Source of the DNA: BOG-908 sp965198915
GTDB lineage: Bacteria; Pseudomonadota; Alphaproteobacteria; Acetobacterales; Acetobacteraceae
DNA length: 64,000 bases
NCBI GenBank assembly: GCA_965198915.1
Contig: CBDAQC010000002.1
Span: forward strand, 806,001 to 870,000
Direction: 5' to 3'
Below the pieces are notes generated by a model. It was not told where the DNA came from, made no database searches, and saw only the letters and a list, made by a program, of their open reading frames with translations. Position 1 is the first letter of the stretch. The number at the start of each line of letters is the position of its first letter. Shown here piece by piece: positions 8,607-16,828 of this stretch. Made by a program: the position numbers and the translations under genes.

Positions 8607-8933
8607 GTGGCTCAGCTAACAATCAAGATCAATGGCTACGCCTATACCGTGGGCTGCGATGACGGCCAGGAACGCCATCTGCTGCAGATGGCGGCCGATG
8701 TGGAGACACGGATCGACAGCATAAAGGCGCTCGGCGGCCAAAGCGGCGAGAGCCGGCTGCTGGTGCTGGCGGCCTTGCTGATGGCCGACGAGCTGCACGA
8801 TCAGAAGACGCTGCTGGAAAATCTGCAGGCCGAGCTGACCCGCCAACCAAAGGCGGAATCGGAGAAGCAGCGCCGGCTCGCCCGGCTGGCCGACCGTGCC
8901 GAAGAGATTGCACACGGGCTCGAACAGACCTAG
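8607..8933 (+). CDS. zapA: Cell division protein ZapA
   Basis: ZapA (108 residues) binds and bundles FtsZ filaments at the division site. The GTG start gives AQLTIKINGYAYTVGCDDG, the typical ZapA N-terminal strand pair, followed by the HLLQMAADVETRI dimer helix and a C-terminal coiled coil. It is preceded by the small coiled-coil gene and followed directly by a 6S RNA-like locus, an arrangement common in proteobacteria. Confidence 0.92.
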   Translation: MAQLTIKINGYAYTVGCDDGQERHLLQMAADVETRIDSIKALGGQSGESRLLVLAALLMADELHDQKTLLENLQAELTRQPKAESEKQRRLARLADRAEEIAHGLEQT

Positions 8934-8943
8934 ATTGAGAACG

Positions 8944-9117
8944 CGGAGCTGCTGGGTGCGTCAGGCAATTCATCCCCGGGGCCGATAAGCACTCCCTCGG
9001 GGGCTGGCGCTGTCGCGGTCTTGGCCGTGGTATCTGGTTCCCACCTGCACAAGCAGGCTCTGGGGGGTGAGCACGCCAACGGCTTTGGTGGCTCCGTACC
9101 GCGCCCCAGCGCGGCAT
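8944..9117 (+). ncRNA. ssrS: 6S RNA (probable)
   Basis: The stretch directly after zapA has 6S RNA hallmarks. A closing stem can form between GCTGGGTGCG (8951-8960) and GCGCCCCAGC (9101-9110). CCCCGGGGCCGATA resembles the conserved CCCCUGAGCCGAUA segment of the enterobacterial RNA, and GGTGAGCACGCC resembles GGUGAGCAUGCUC. The length, about 174 nt, fits. 6S RNA binds the housekeeping RNA polymerase holoenzyme in stationary phase. The ends are estimated. Confidence 0.65.
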
Positions 9118-9207
9118 GTCTCTCCGATAGCCGAACAGAGTTCGCGAAGCGTTTCTGCTCACCTTCTGAACCGTGCGGAACGGCCGGGCCACACAATCTG
9201 CTCGCCT

Positions 9208-10050
9208 ATGCGAACCTGCGCCCCCCTCCTTCTCGCCGCCTTGCTCGGCGCCTGCGCCACTCGCCAGCCCGGCTGTGTGCCAATCGGCACCTGGGTCTCG
9301 CCGGCCACGCTACGGGCAGTGCCGGATCCGGTGCCGGGCGCTCGTTCAAGCCCGGTGGTGTTGCTGGGTGAGCGGCATGACAGCGCGGCGGACCACGGCT
9401 GGGAGCTGGACACGATCAGGCAGCTATATGCCGCCAACCCGGCGCTGGTGCTTGGCTTCGAGATGTTCCCGCGGGCCGCCCAGCCAGCTTTGGACGCCTG
9501 GGTTTCCGGCCGGCGTTCAGAGGCCCAGTTTCTGGCCGACACCGACTGGGCGCATGTCTGGGGATTTCCGCCCGCGCTCTATCTGCCGATTTTCCGGTTC
9601 GCGCGCGACCACCACATTGCGATGATCGCACTCAACGTGTCGCACCGCCTGGTGCACCTGACCGCCCAGCAGGGCTTCGCCGCCGTGCCGCCGGCCGACC
9701 GCGAGGGCGTGGGCGTGCCGGCGCCGCCGAGCGCCGGCTACCGTGCCGATCTTGCCGATGCGATGTCGGGCCATGGCGGCCCGACGATGACGCCGGACAG
9801 GCTGGCGCATTTCATCGACGCGCAGCTCGTCTGGGACCGCGCGATGGCAGAGGCGATCGCCGCAGAGCGGGCCCGCGCACCCGGCCGGCAAGTGGTGGCG
9901 ATCATGGGCGCGGGGCATTTGGAACATCGCTACGGCGTACCGCACCAGTTGGCGGCACTCGGCATCCGCGATGCGCCGGTGCTGCTGCCCGCGCACCAGC
10001 TTTGCGCGCCGCAAGGTGGGGATTACGCGAATGCGGTGTACGCGGATTGA
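9208..10050 (+). CDS. ChaN-family lipoprotein
   Basis: A protein of 280 residues. I chose the ATG at 9208 because it gives a lipoprotein signal, LLLAALLGAC, with Cys16 as the lipidated residue. Family features are VVLLGERHDSAADH, LGFEMFPR, DTDWAHVWGFPP and the C-terminal VVAIMGAGHLEHRYGVP. ChaN-type proteins bind haem through cofacial dimerisation and are proposed to act in haem or iron handling at the outer membrane. A hairpin at 10090-10110 (GCACCGG/CCGGTGC) separates it from the convergent DUF4174 gene. No TonB or haem transporter gene is nearby. Confidence 0.85.
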   Translation: MRTCAPLLLAALLGACATRQPGCVPIGTWVSPATLRAVPDPVPGARSSPVVLLGERHDSAADHGWELDTIRQLYAANPALVLGFEMFPRAAQPALDAWVSGRRSEAQFLADTDWAHVWGFPPALYLPIFRFARDHHIAMIALNVSHRLVHLTAQQGFAAVPPADREGVGVPAPPSAGYRADLADAMSGHGGPTMTPDRLAHFIDAQLVWDRAMAEAIAAERARAPGRQVVAIMGAGHLEHRYGVPHQLAALGIRDAPVLLPAHQLCAPQGGDYANAVYAD

Positions 10051-10194
10051 GCTTGCCTAGGCGGAATGCAGATCCGCGCAGCATGAAAAGCACCGGGTTG
10101 CCGCCGGTGCGACGCGCATCTTCGGACCCGCAAAGCGCCGGCATATCGCGTAATGATGCCGCGGCTGGAATGTAGCTAACGCGGGCGCGCGATC

Positions 10195-10569
10195 CTACCG
10201 CGTCATCTCCTGTCGCCGCATCGGCATCGTGTCGATAAGGGCGGTGATCTCGGCGGCGGCGACGACCCCGTCGCGGCGCAGTTTCACGGTTCCGTCCTTG
10301 CCGACCAGCAGCACTTCGAACACCGCATGCGGGTTCACACCCAGTTCAGGACGCTGGCGTCGCGCCACATCAGGGGTCATGTCCTGCACCAGCACGTCGC
10401 GCGCTCGCAATCCGGCCGCGTCCTGCTCCAACGCCGCATGTTGCTGACCGGCCCGCGCATCGCCCGGCTCCGCCACTACGACCACAAGCCGGTGCGGCGA
10501 CGGCCCGGCCGCCCCCGTCATCAGGCCCGATGCAAGCACAATCATCCTCGCTGCCAGGCGCATGTTCAT
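10195..10569 (-). CDS. DUF4174 domain protein, exported
   Basis: A small protein of 124 residues with an N-terminal signal-type segment (RLAARMIVLASGLMTGAAG). It ends in the pattern typical of DUF4174 proteins: FEVLLVGKDGTVKLRRDG, then ALIDTMPMRRQEM. The fold is expected to be thioredoxin-like, but no CxxC is present. Two adjacent ATGs (10569 and 10563) are possible starts. It diverges from glpX. Function unknown. Confidence 0.8.
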   Translation of the reverse strand: MNMRLAARMIVLASGLMTGAAGPSPHRLVVVVAEPGDARAGQQHAALEQDAAGLRARDVLVQDMTPDVARRQRPELGVNPHAVFEVLLVGKDGTVKLRRDGVVAAAEITALIDTMPMRRQEMTR

Positions 10570-10711
10570 GTTCCGCACAGCAACATCGTCCAGGCGCCGG
10601 GGTTCCGGCCTGCCACAGATGCCTGAAGCCGGCGCCGCCCTGACCGGTCGCCGCGCCTTGCAGGCCGCCTGCGGCCATGACATTGGCAATGCAGCAGGGG
10701 AGAGCACGCGT

Positions 10712-11707
10712 ATGGCAGAGCAGGGTGGCGCCACGTACCAGGCCCAGGACCGCAACCTGGCGCTGGACCTGGTGCGCGTGACGGAAGCCGCCGCCCTGGC
10801 CGCCTCGCGCTGGATGGGCCGCGGCAACAAGATCGAGGCCGACGGTGCCGCCACCGAGGCGATGCGCCGGGCCTTCGACACGGTGGCGATCGACGGCACC
10901 GTGGTGATCGGCGAGGGCGAGATGGACGAGGCGCCGATGCTGTTCATCGGCGAGCGCGTCGGCAGCGGCGGCCCGAAGATGGACATAGCCGTGGACCCGC
11001 TGGAGGGCACCACGCTGACCGCCAAGGGCGGGCCCAACGCCATGACGGTGATCGCCATGGCCGAGGCCGGCCGCTTCCTGCACGCGCCGGACTGCTACAT
11101 GGACAAGATCGCGGTGGGCCCTGGCCTGCCGGACCGCGTGGTCAATCTGGGCGCGCCGGTGGCGGAGAACATGCGCGCGCTGGCAAAGGCGAAAGGCTGC
11201 GACCTGTCCGACCTGGTGTTGTGCACGCTGGACCGCGACCGGCACGGCGAGCTGATCGGGCAATGCCGCGAGCTGGGCGTGCGCATCATGCTGATACCGG
11301 ACGGCGACGTGGCCGGCGTGATCGCGGCCGGCCTGCCGGACGGCGACATCGACATCTTCTGGGGCATCGGCGGCGCGCCCGAGGGCGTGATCGCGGCCGC
11401 GGCCCTGCGCTGCACCGGCGGGCAGATGCAGGGCCGCCTGCTGTTCGAGGACGCGGCCCAACTCGAGCGCTCGCGCGGCATGGGGATCAGCGATCCCGAC
11501 CGCATCTACACGATCGAGGAGATGGCAGGCGGCGACGTGATGTTTGCCGGAACGGGTGTCACCACGGGGGCGATGCTGCGCGGCGTGCGGCGCTCCGGTG
11601 CGTCCGGCGCGATCACGCATTCGATCGTCATGCGGAGCAAGAGCGGGACGGTGCGGTATATCGAGGCGCAGCATAATTTTGCGACCAAGACATGGACGCA
11701 GTGGTAG
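10712..11707 (+). CDS. glpX: Class II fructose-1,6-bisphosphatase
   Basis: GlpX (331 residues) hydrolyses fructose 1,6-bisphosphate in gluconeogenesis. The ATG at 10712 has GGGGAGAG upstream. Metal- and substrate-binding motifs are GEGEMDEAPML (68-78) and DPLEGT (95-100), followed by CTLDRDRH and GIGGAPEGVIAAAAL. The length is normal. Together with glpK/glpD and the aldolase elsewhere in the window it completes the route from glycerol to fructose 6-phosphate. A repeat element separates it from recJ. Confidence 0.95.
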   Translation: MAEQGGATYQAQDRNLALDLVRVTEAAALAASRWMGRGNKIEADGAATEAMRRAFDTVAIDGTVVIGEGEMDEAPMLFIGERVGSGGPKMDIAVDPLEGTTLTAKGGPNAMTVIAMAEAGRFLHAPDCYMDKIAVGPGLPDRVVNLGAPVAENMRALAKAKGCDLSDLVLCTLDRDRHGELIGQCRELGVRIMLIPDGDVAGVIAAGLPDGDIDIFWGIGGAPEGVIAAAALRCTGGQMQGRLLFEDAAQLERSRGMGISDPDRIYTIEEMAGGDVMFAGTGVTTGAMLRGVRRSGASGAITHSIVMRSKSGTVRYIEAQHNFATKTWTQW

Positions 11708-11710
11708 GGA

Positions 11711-11888
11711 GGCAAGGCCTTCTTTTTTGAAGAAAAGAAGCAAAAAACTCTTGAACTGTTCGCCTGCACGACGGCGTTGATATTGGTGCAAGCACGCAAG
11801 CCTGCAGCACTAGGACGCATTGCGGGGCAGGCGGGGGAGCAAAAGTTTTTTGCTTCTTTCTTTCAAAAAAGAAGTGCTTCCTTTCTCC
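11711..11888. repeat. Dispersed hairpin element, complete
   Basis: The left arm (11711-11752) begins 3 nt after the glpX stop. The right arm (11841-11888) is its inverted counterpart. Each arm contains an AT-rich hairpin. The spacer carries CGCCTGCAC near one end and GGCAGGCGG near the other, as in other copies. It fills most of the gap before recJ. Confidence 0.9.
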
Positions 11889-11925
11889 CTTAGCGAATCG
11901 CAGGGCGCCCCCCCAAAATCCCCCG

Positions 11926-13722
11926 ATGCTAGACTCCACGCTGCCAGCCGGCCCCGTCCTGAACGTCGCCAGTAGCCTGACGGAACGTACCTGGCTTTGG
12001 CGCACCGGCTGCGACAGGGCGGCGTTCGCCATTACACAGCGCCACGACATTCCCGAGATCGTCGGCCGCATCCTGGCCGCGCGCGACGTGACGCTGGACA
12101 GGGCGGCGGATTTCCTCGCCCCCACGCTACGCGCGCTGCTGCCTGACCCTGCCGTGCTGCGTGACATGGGTGCCGCCGCGGCACGACTGGCGCGCGCGGT
12201 ACGCGCCGGCGAGACGGTGGCCGTGTTCGGCGATTACGACGTGGACGGCGCGTGCAGCGCCGCGCTGGTGACGGTGTTCCTGCGCGGGCTGGGCTGCCGC
12301 GTGATCGCTTACGTGCCGGACCGCATGGCGGAGGGCTACGGGCCGAACGCGCCGGCGCTTCTGCGCTTGGCGGAGCAGGGCGCCACGCTGGTGGTCTGCG
12401 TCGATTGCGGCACCTCCGCCCACGAGGTGCTGGCGGAATTGCATGGCCGCGCGGACGTGCTGGTGCTGGACCACCACAAGGCGGAAGGCTTGCCGCCGCC
12501 CGTGCTGGCGACGGTGAACCCGAACCGGCTGGACTGCACCAGCGGGCTGCGCCACCTGTGCGCGACCGGGGTGGCGTTCCTGACCGCGGTGGCCACGCTG
12601 CGGGAGCTTCGCGCGGCCGGCGCGTTCGCCGCCAGCCCCGAGCCGGACCTGATGGGGCTGCTGGACCTGGTGGCGCTGGCCACGATCTGCGACGTGATGC
12701 CGCTGACCGGGCTGAACCGCGCGCTGGTGACGCAGGGCCTGCGGGTGATGAGGCGGCGGGCACGGCCAGGATTGGCGGCGCTGCTGGACGTGTGCCAGGC
12801 CGGCGCGCAGGCGAGCCTGGCACCGACCGCGATGACGTGCGGTTTCGGCCTGGGCCCGCGCATCAATGCCGGCGGCCGCATTGGCGAGGCCGATCTGGGG
12901 CTGCGACTGCTTCTCTGCGAGGATCCTCTGGACGCGCGCCTGCTGGCGGAGCGGCTGGACGCGGTGAACCGCCAGCGCCGCACGATGGAAGCCGGCGTGC
13001 TGGAGGCGGCGATCCTGGAGGCCGACGCGCAGATGCAGGCCGGGCACGGCGTGCTGCTGGTGCATGGCGAGACGTGGCACCCCGGCATCGTCGGCATCGT
13101 GGCCGGCCGGCTGCGCGAGCATTTCAACCGGCCGGCCTGTGTGGGCGGGGCGGCGGGGCGCAGCATCAAGGGATCCGGGCGGTCGGTGGCCGGGCTGGAT
13201 CTGGGCGCCGCGGTGATCGCGGCGCGGCAGGCGGGTATTCTGTCCACCGGCGGCGGGCACGCGATGGCGGCCGGCTTCTCGCTGGATGCGGAGCGCGCGC
13301 CGGACTTCCACGCGTTCCTGTGCGAGCGCCTGCCGAGCCATCCGGACGCGGCGCGCCGGCCGCATCTGCACGTGGAAGCCACCGTGTCCGCGGGCGGCGC
13401 CGGCGTGGACCTGGCCGGGCAATTGGCGCGGCTGGCGCCGTTTGGCACCGGCAACGAAGAGCCCGTGCTGGTGGTGCCGGATGTGCGGGTGACGCGCGCG
13501 GACCGTCTCGGCAACGACGGCAACACGGTGCGCGCCTATGTGCAGACGGAGGGCGACGGCCGGCGGCTGAAGGCGCTGCTGTTCCGCGCCGGCGACGGCA
13601 GGCTTGGCCAGGCGCTGCAGGACCGCTCCGTGCGGCTGCACCTGGCGGGGCATCTGCGGGCGGAGAGCTGGAACGGGACGGTTAGCGCGAATTTCTGTGT
13701 GGTGGATGCGGCGGTGGTTTAA
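11926..13722 (+). CDS. recJ: Single-stranded-DNA-specific exonuclease RecJ
   Basis: RecJ (598 residues) is the 5'-3' ssDNA exonuclease of RecF-pathway recombination and mismatch repair. The DHH-superfamily motifs are all present: FGDYDVDGACS (103-108 core), VCVDCGTS, LDHHKAE (182-184) and the NPNRLDC segment. The DHHA1 RNA/DNA-binding region follows with STGGGHAMAAG, and then an OB-like domain (APFGTGNEEP). The length is usual. It is flanked on both sides by full repeat elements, so it is probably transcribed alone. Confidence 0.95.
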   Translation: MLDSTLPAGPVLNVASSLTERTWLWRTGCDRAAFAITQRHDIPEIVGRILAARDVTLDRAADFLAPTLRALLPDPAVLRDMGAAAARLARAVRAGETVAVFGDYDVDGACSAALVTVFLRGLGCRVIAYVPDRMAEGYGPNAPALLRLAEQGATLVVCVDCGTSAHEVLAELHGRADVLVLDHHKAEGLPPPVLATVNPNRLDCTSGLRHLCATGVAFLTAVATLRELRAAGAFAASPEPDLMGLLDLVALATICDVMPLTGLNRALVTQGLRVMRRRARPGLAALLDVCQAGAQASLAPTAMTCGFGLGPRINAGGRIGEADLGLRLLLCEDPLDARLLAERLDAVNRQRRTMEAGVLEAAILEADAQMQAGHGVLLVHGETWHPGIVGIVAGRLREHFNRPACVGGAAGRSIKGSGRSVAGLDLGAAVIAARQAGILSTGGGHAMAAGFSLDAERAPDFHAFLCERLPSHPDAARRPHLHVEATVSAGGAGVDLAGQLARLAPFGTGNEEPVLVVPDVRVTRADRLGNDGNTVRAYVQTEGDGRRLKALLFRAGDGRLGQALQDRSVRLHLAGHLRAESWNGTVSANFCVVDAAVV

Positions 13723-13726
13723 GTCA

Positions 13727-13902
13727 GGCGAGGTCTTCTTTTTTGAAAAAAAGAAGCAAAAAACTTTGCTTAACTGCCTGCATCGATGCTGTGTCAGGTT
13801 CTGCAAGGGCGCGCTCCGGCAAGACCAGCGCGGATGATGGTGCAGTCGAAGTAGTAAAAGTTTTTTGCTTCTTTTTTTCAAAAAAGAAGGCCTTTCTTCC
13901 TT
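13727..13902. repeat. Dispersed hairpin element, complete
   Basis: The left arm (13731-13767) starts just after the recJ stop. The right arm (13857-13902) ends 13 bp before the permease ATG. Both arms keep the CTTCTTTTTTT/AAAAAAGAAG stem. The spacer contains CTGCATCG near the left and TGGTGCAG near the right. Confidence 0.9.
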
Positions 13903-13914
13903 CGTGAAAGCCCC

Positions 13915-15306
13915 ATGAAAGACGCCATCGACGCGCTAGCCGAACGAGAAGCCGGCCTCAGGCAGGGCCTGACCTCCGGCCAACTCTCGATGATCGCCAT
14001 AGGCGGCGCGATCGGCACCGGGTTGTTCCTGGGCAGCGGGTTCGCGATCAGCCTGGCCGGGCCCAGCGTCCTGCTCAGCTACGCGCTGGGCGCGCTGATC
14101 GCGCTGCTGCTGATGGGTGCGCTGGCCGAAATGACGGCCGCCCATCCCGGTGCGGGTTCGTTCGGGGTGCAGGCCGAGCGCTATTTGGGTCCGTTCGCCG
14201 GCTTCCTGATCCGCTACGCCTATCTGGCCGGCAACATACTCGCCGTCGGCACCGAGGTGACGGCGGTGGCAATCTACATGCGCATGTGGCTGCCGGACGT
14301 GCCCGGCCTGGTGTGGATCGTGGGGTTCTCGGCGGCGCTGATCACCGTGAACGCCAGTAGCGTGACCCTGTTCGGCCGGGTGGAATACGTGTTCTCGGCG
14401 GTGAAGATCGCCGCCATCGTGGCGTTCGTCATCCTCGGCGGCGCCTGGGTGTTCGGGTCGGCCGCGGCACGGGCGCAAGGGGCCGGCTTGCACCTGTATT
14501 TCGACCATGGCGGCTTCTTTCCGCACGGGCTGTGGGCCACGTGGGTGGCCGTGATTGTGGCGATCTTCAGCTATTTCAGCATCGAGATGATAGCGGTGGC
14601 CGCCGCCGAGGCGGCCGACCCTGGCCGCGCGGTGGTGCGGGCGTTCAAGGCGACCCTGGCGCGGCTGGCCACGTTCTATCTGGCCACGCTTGCGGTGATG
14701 CTGGCGGTGGCGCCCTGGACGCAGGCCGGCACGGGGGAGAGCCCGTTCGTGACCGTGGTCAGGCTGCTGCACATAGGCGGGGCCGCGAGTGCGGTCAATT
14801 TCGTGGTGCTGGTCGCCGCACTCTCGGCGATGAACAGCCAGCTCTACGCCGCCTCGCGCATGCTGTTCGGCCTGTCCCGCGCGGGCTTCGCGCCGGCGCT
14901 GTTCGGGCGGCTGACCGCGCGCGGCGTGCCGGCCAATGCGCTCGGCGTGGCGGCGATGGGGGTGGGCGTGGCGGCGCTGCTGTATGTGCTGAGCCCGGAG
15001 ACCGCGTTTCCGGTGATGATCTCGATCGCCACCTGCGGCGCTATCGTCACCTGGCTGATGATCTTCCTCACGCATCTGGCTTTCCGTCGCCAGGCGGCCT
15101 TTGTTCCAGGTGGTTTCCGGATGTGGGGCGCGCCCTGGACCAGCCTGCTGGGCGCCGGGCTGCTTGCCGCCATACTGGTGACCACGCTGTTCACCGAAGC
15201 GTTCCGGCTTACCCTGCTGGCCGGTACGCCGTTCCTGGTCCTGCTTGGCCTGGCCTACGCCGCGCGCCGGCGCGCAATCCAGAAGCAGGGCGCGCCTGCG
15301 CGTTAG
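13915..15306 (+). CDS. Amino-acid permease (APC superfamily, AAT type)
   Basis: A polytopic membrane protein of 463 residues with about 12 hydrophobic helices. The N-terminal LTSGQLSMIAIGGAIGTGLFLGSG is interrupted only by normal helix breaks and carries the unwound GAIGTGLFLGSG substrate-binding loop of the amino-acid transporter family. SYFSIEMIAVAAAEAADP, in the helix 6 region, is also typical. It should import a neutral or basic amino acid with protons. The substrate cannot be read from sequence. It stands alone after a repeat element. Confidence 0.9.
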   Translation: MKDAIDALAEREAGLRQGLTSGQLSMIAIGGAIGTGLFLGSGFAISLAGPSVLLSYALGALIALLLMGALAEMTAAHPGAGSFGVQAERYLGPFAGFLIRYAYLAGNILAVGTEVTAVAIYMRMWLPDVPGLVWIVGFSAALITVNASSVTLFGRVEYVFSAVKIAAIVAFVILGGAWVFGSAAARAQGAGLHLYFDHGGFFPHGLWATWVAVIVAIFSYFSIEMIAVAAAEAADPGRAVVRAFKATLARLATFYLATLAVMLAVAPWTQAGTGESPFVTVVRLLHIGGAASAVNFVVLVAALSAMNSQLYAASRMLFGLSRAGFAPALFGRLTARGVPANALGVAAMGVGVAALLYVLSPETAFPVMISIATCGAIVTWLMIFLTHLAFRRQAAFVPGGFRMWGAPWTSLLGAGLLAAILVTTLFTEAFRLTLLAGTPFLVLLGLAYAARRRAIQKQGAPAR

Positions 15307-15364
15307 CACGAGACAGTGTGAACCCGAGATGGCCGGGTGCCATCCAGACCGAGGAGACAAGAAG

Positions 15365-16183
15365 ATGGCCCTAACCCGACAGGTTATCACCGCACTCGCC
15401 AATGACGGCACGGACATGCTCGGCACGCGCAACGTTGCCATCAAGATCGTCGATGAGAGCATCGTCTCCGGCTCGCTGCTGACGGTGGAGAGCAACCATT
15501 TCTGCGTGTTGAAATCACGCGGCGCCGTGCTGCAGGTGTACGAGACCGGGCAATACGCGCTGGTGACGCCGGACAAGCCGATCGTGGGCTCCATCGTGCA
15601 GGGTTTCTTCGGCGGCACCAGCCCGTGGGTGTACGAGGTGATCTACATCAACCGCAGCAAGCTTCTGGTGCGCAGCACCGGCACCGCCACCAGCGCCGAG
15701 ATGGCTGAAGTGTCCTACGTGGCCGATTACTATATACATGTGGATACCAAGGAGGCGGCACTCGACCTGATCACGCACCTGCCGTTCAACGGCAGGGTAA
15801 TCGACACCAAGGAGATCGCCGATTACGCCGGTCCGGCCATCGAGCAGGCGATTAACCAGGTGATCCAGGTGACCAAGCTGGAAAACATCAACGAGCACAT
15901 CAACGAATTGCGAGAGGGCGTGAAGCAGCACCTGACGGATTTCCTGCGCGTGTTCGGCATCATGCTGAACGATCTGAAAATCCTCATCCTGCCGAAGGAC
16001 GAGCGCATGCGCGAGCTGATCTCGCTGCAGGCGATCGGTCTCTCGCCAATCGAGGCGGTGCGCTACTACCTGGCGCTGCGCATGGCGGAGAAGGGATTGT
16101 CGTCCGCGCCAAACGCGGCCGCCGGCCTGCCGTTTTTCGTCGGCAACCCGCAGATGTCGCTGATGCGGAACGACAAGGACTGA
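15365..16183 (+). CDS. SPFH-domain (virion-core-like) protein
   Basis: A protein of 272 residues. GAGGAG lies 9 nt before the ATG. It looks like the bacterial SPFH relatives often named virion core protein: an early beta-rich part (VESNHFCVLKSRGAVLQVYETGQYAL), PIVGSIVQGFFGG, then an SPFH core with VIDTKEIADYAGPAIEQAINQVI and a helical C-terminus. It has no N-terminal membrane anchor and no C-terminal zinc ribbon. The next gene begins 2 nt after its stop, so the pair is coupled. Function unknown; a scaffold role is only an inference. Confidence 0.75.
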   Translation: MALTRQVITALANDGTDMLGTRNVAIKIVDESIVSGSLLTVESNHFCVLKSRGAVLQVYETGQYALVTPDKPIVGSIVQGFFGGTSPWVYEVIYINRSKLLVRSTGTATSAEMAEVSYVADYYIHVDTKEAALDLITHLPFNGRVIDTKEIADYAGPAIEQAINQVIQVTKLENINEHINELREGVKQHLTDFLRVFGIMLNDLKILILPKDERMRELISLQAIGLSPIEAVRYYLALRMAEKGLSSAPNAAAGLPFFVGNPQMSLMRNDKD

Positions 16184-16185
16184 CC

Positions 16186-16725
16186 ATGCAAAAGGCTGGT
16201 TTCTACGACGCCTATGCCGACGAAAAGCTGGTCATCAACCTGTTCAACGGCTGGGGCTACAATTTCTACCGCGCGGAGAACCAGTTGCGCGCGGACGACC
16301 TGATGGTGCGGGCGCGGGTGTGCGAAATGCTGGGTGCCGCCCGCGCCGGCGTGGCCGCTGCCGAGGCGGCGTTCCGCCGCGCGCATCTGCCGCCGCCCTC
16401 GCGCGAGCGGCCGCGTCCCGACCCCGCTTCGGTCCTGCGCGCCCGCGCGCTGGAAGCTTTGGGCGCCAGCATAGGGGCGCTGGAGGGCCAGATACGTGCG
16501 CTGCCGGTGCCGGAGGCGGACCGTATGACCCAGCGCTTGCGTGACGAACGGGCGACGCTGGAGGCGCTGCTGGCCGCCGACCGCGCCATGGTGGCCGGTG
16601 CCGCCGCCCTGCGCACGCTTGTGGCGGAGGGCGCGCCGGAGACGGACGAGCGCGTGACCGGCGCGCTGTCCGGCCTGGCGGAAGCCATCCAGGCCCGGCG
16701 GGACCTGCTGCAGGTGTGCAGCTAG
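16186..16725 (+). CDS. Helical hypothetical protein coupled to the SPFH gene
   Basis: A protein of 179 residues, mostly Ala/Arg/Glu-rich helix with heptad character (ALEALGASIGALEGQI, LRDERATLEALLAADRA). It starts with a more ordered GFYDAYADEKLVINLFNGWGY. It lacks a signal peptide and membrane segments. Its ATG follows the upstream stop by 2 nt, so the two proteins are probably made in fixed ratio and may form a complex. I recognise no family. Confidence 0.75.
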   Translation: MQKAGFYDAYADEKLVINLFNGWGYNFYRAENQLRADDLMVRARVCEMLGAARAGVAAAEAAFRRAHLPPPSRERPRPDPASVLRARALEALGASIGALEGQIRALPVPEADRMTQRLRDERATLEALLAADRAMVAGAAALRTLVAEGAPETDERVTGALSGLAEAIQARRDLLQVCS

Positions 16726-16828
16726 GGCAGAGGAGGCCCCGGCCGGGCGGAGAGCGCGTCCGTCGTTTGGCACAAGCCGCGCCCCCATGTAGAAAGCCGC
16801 CACTGCCACCCCAGGATACCGAGACACT

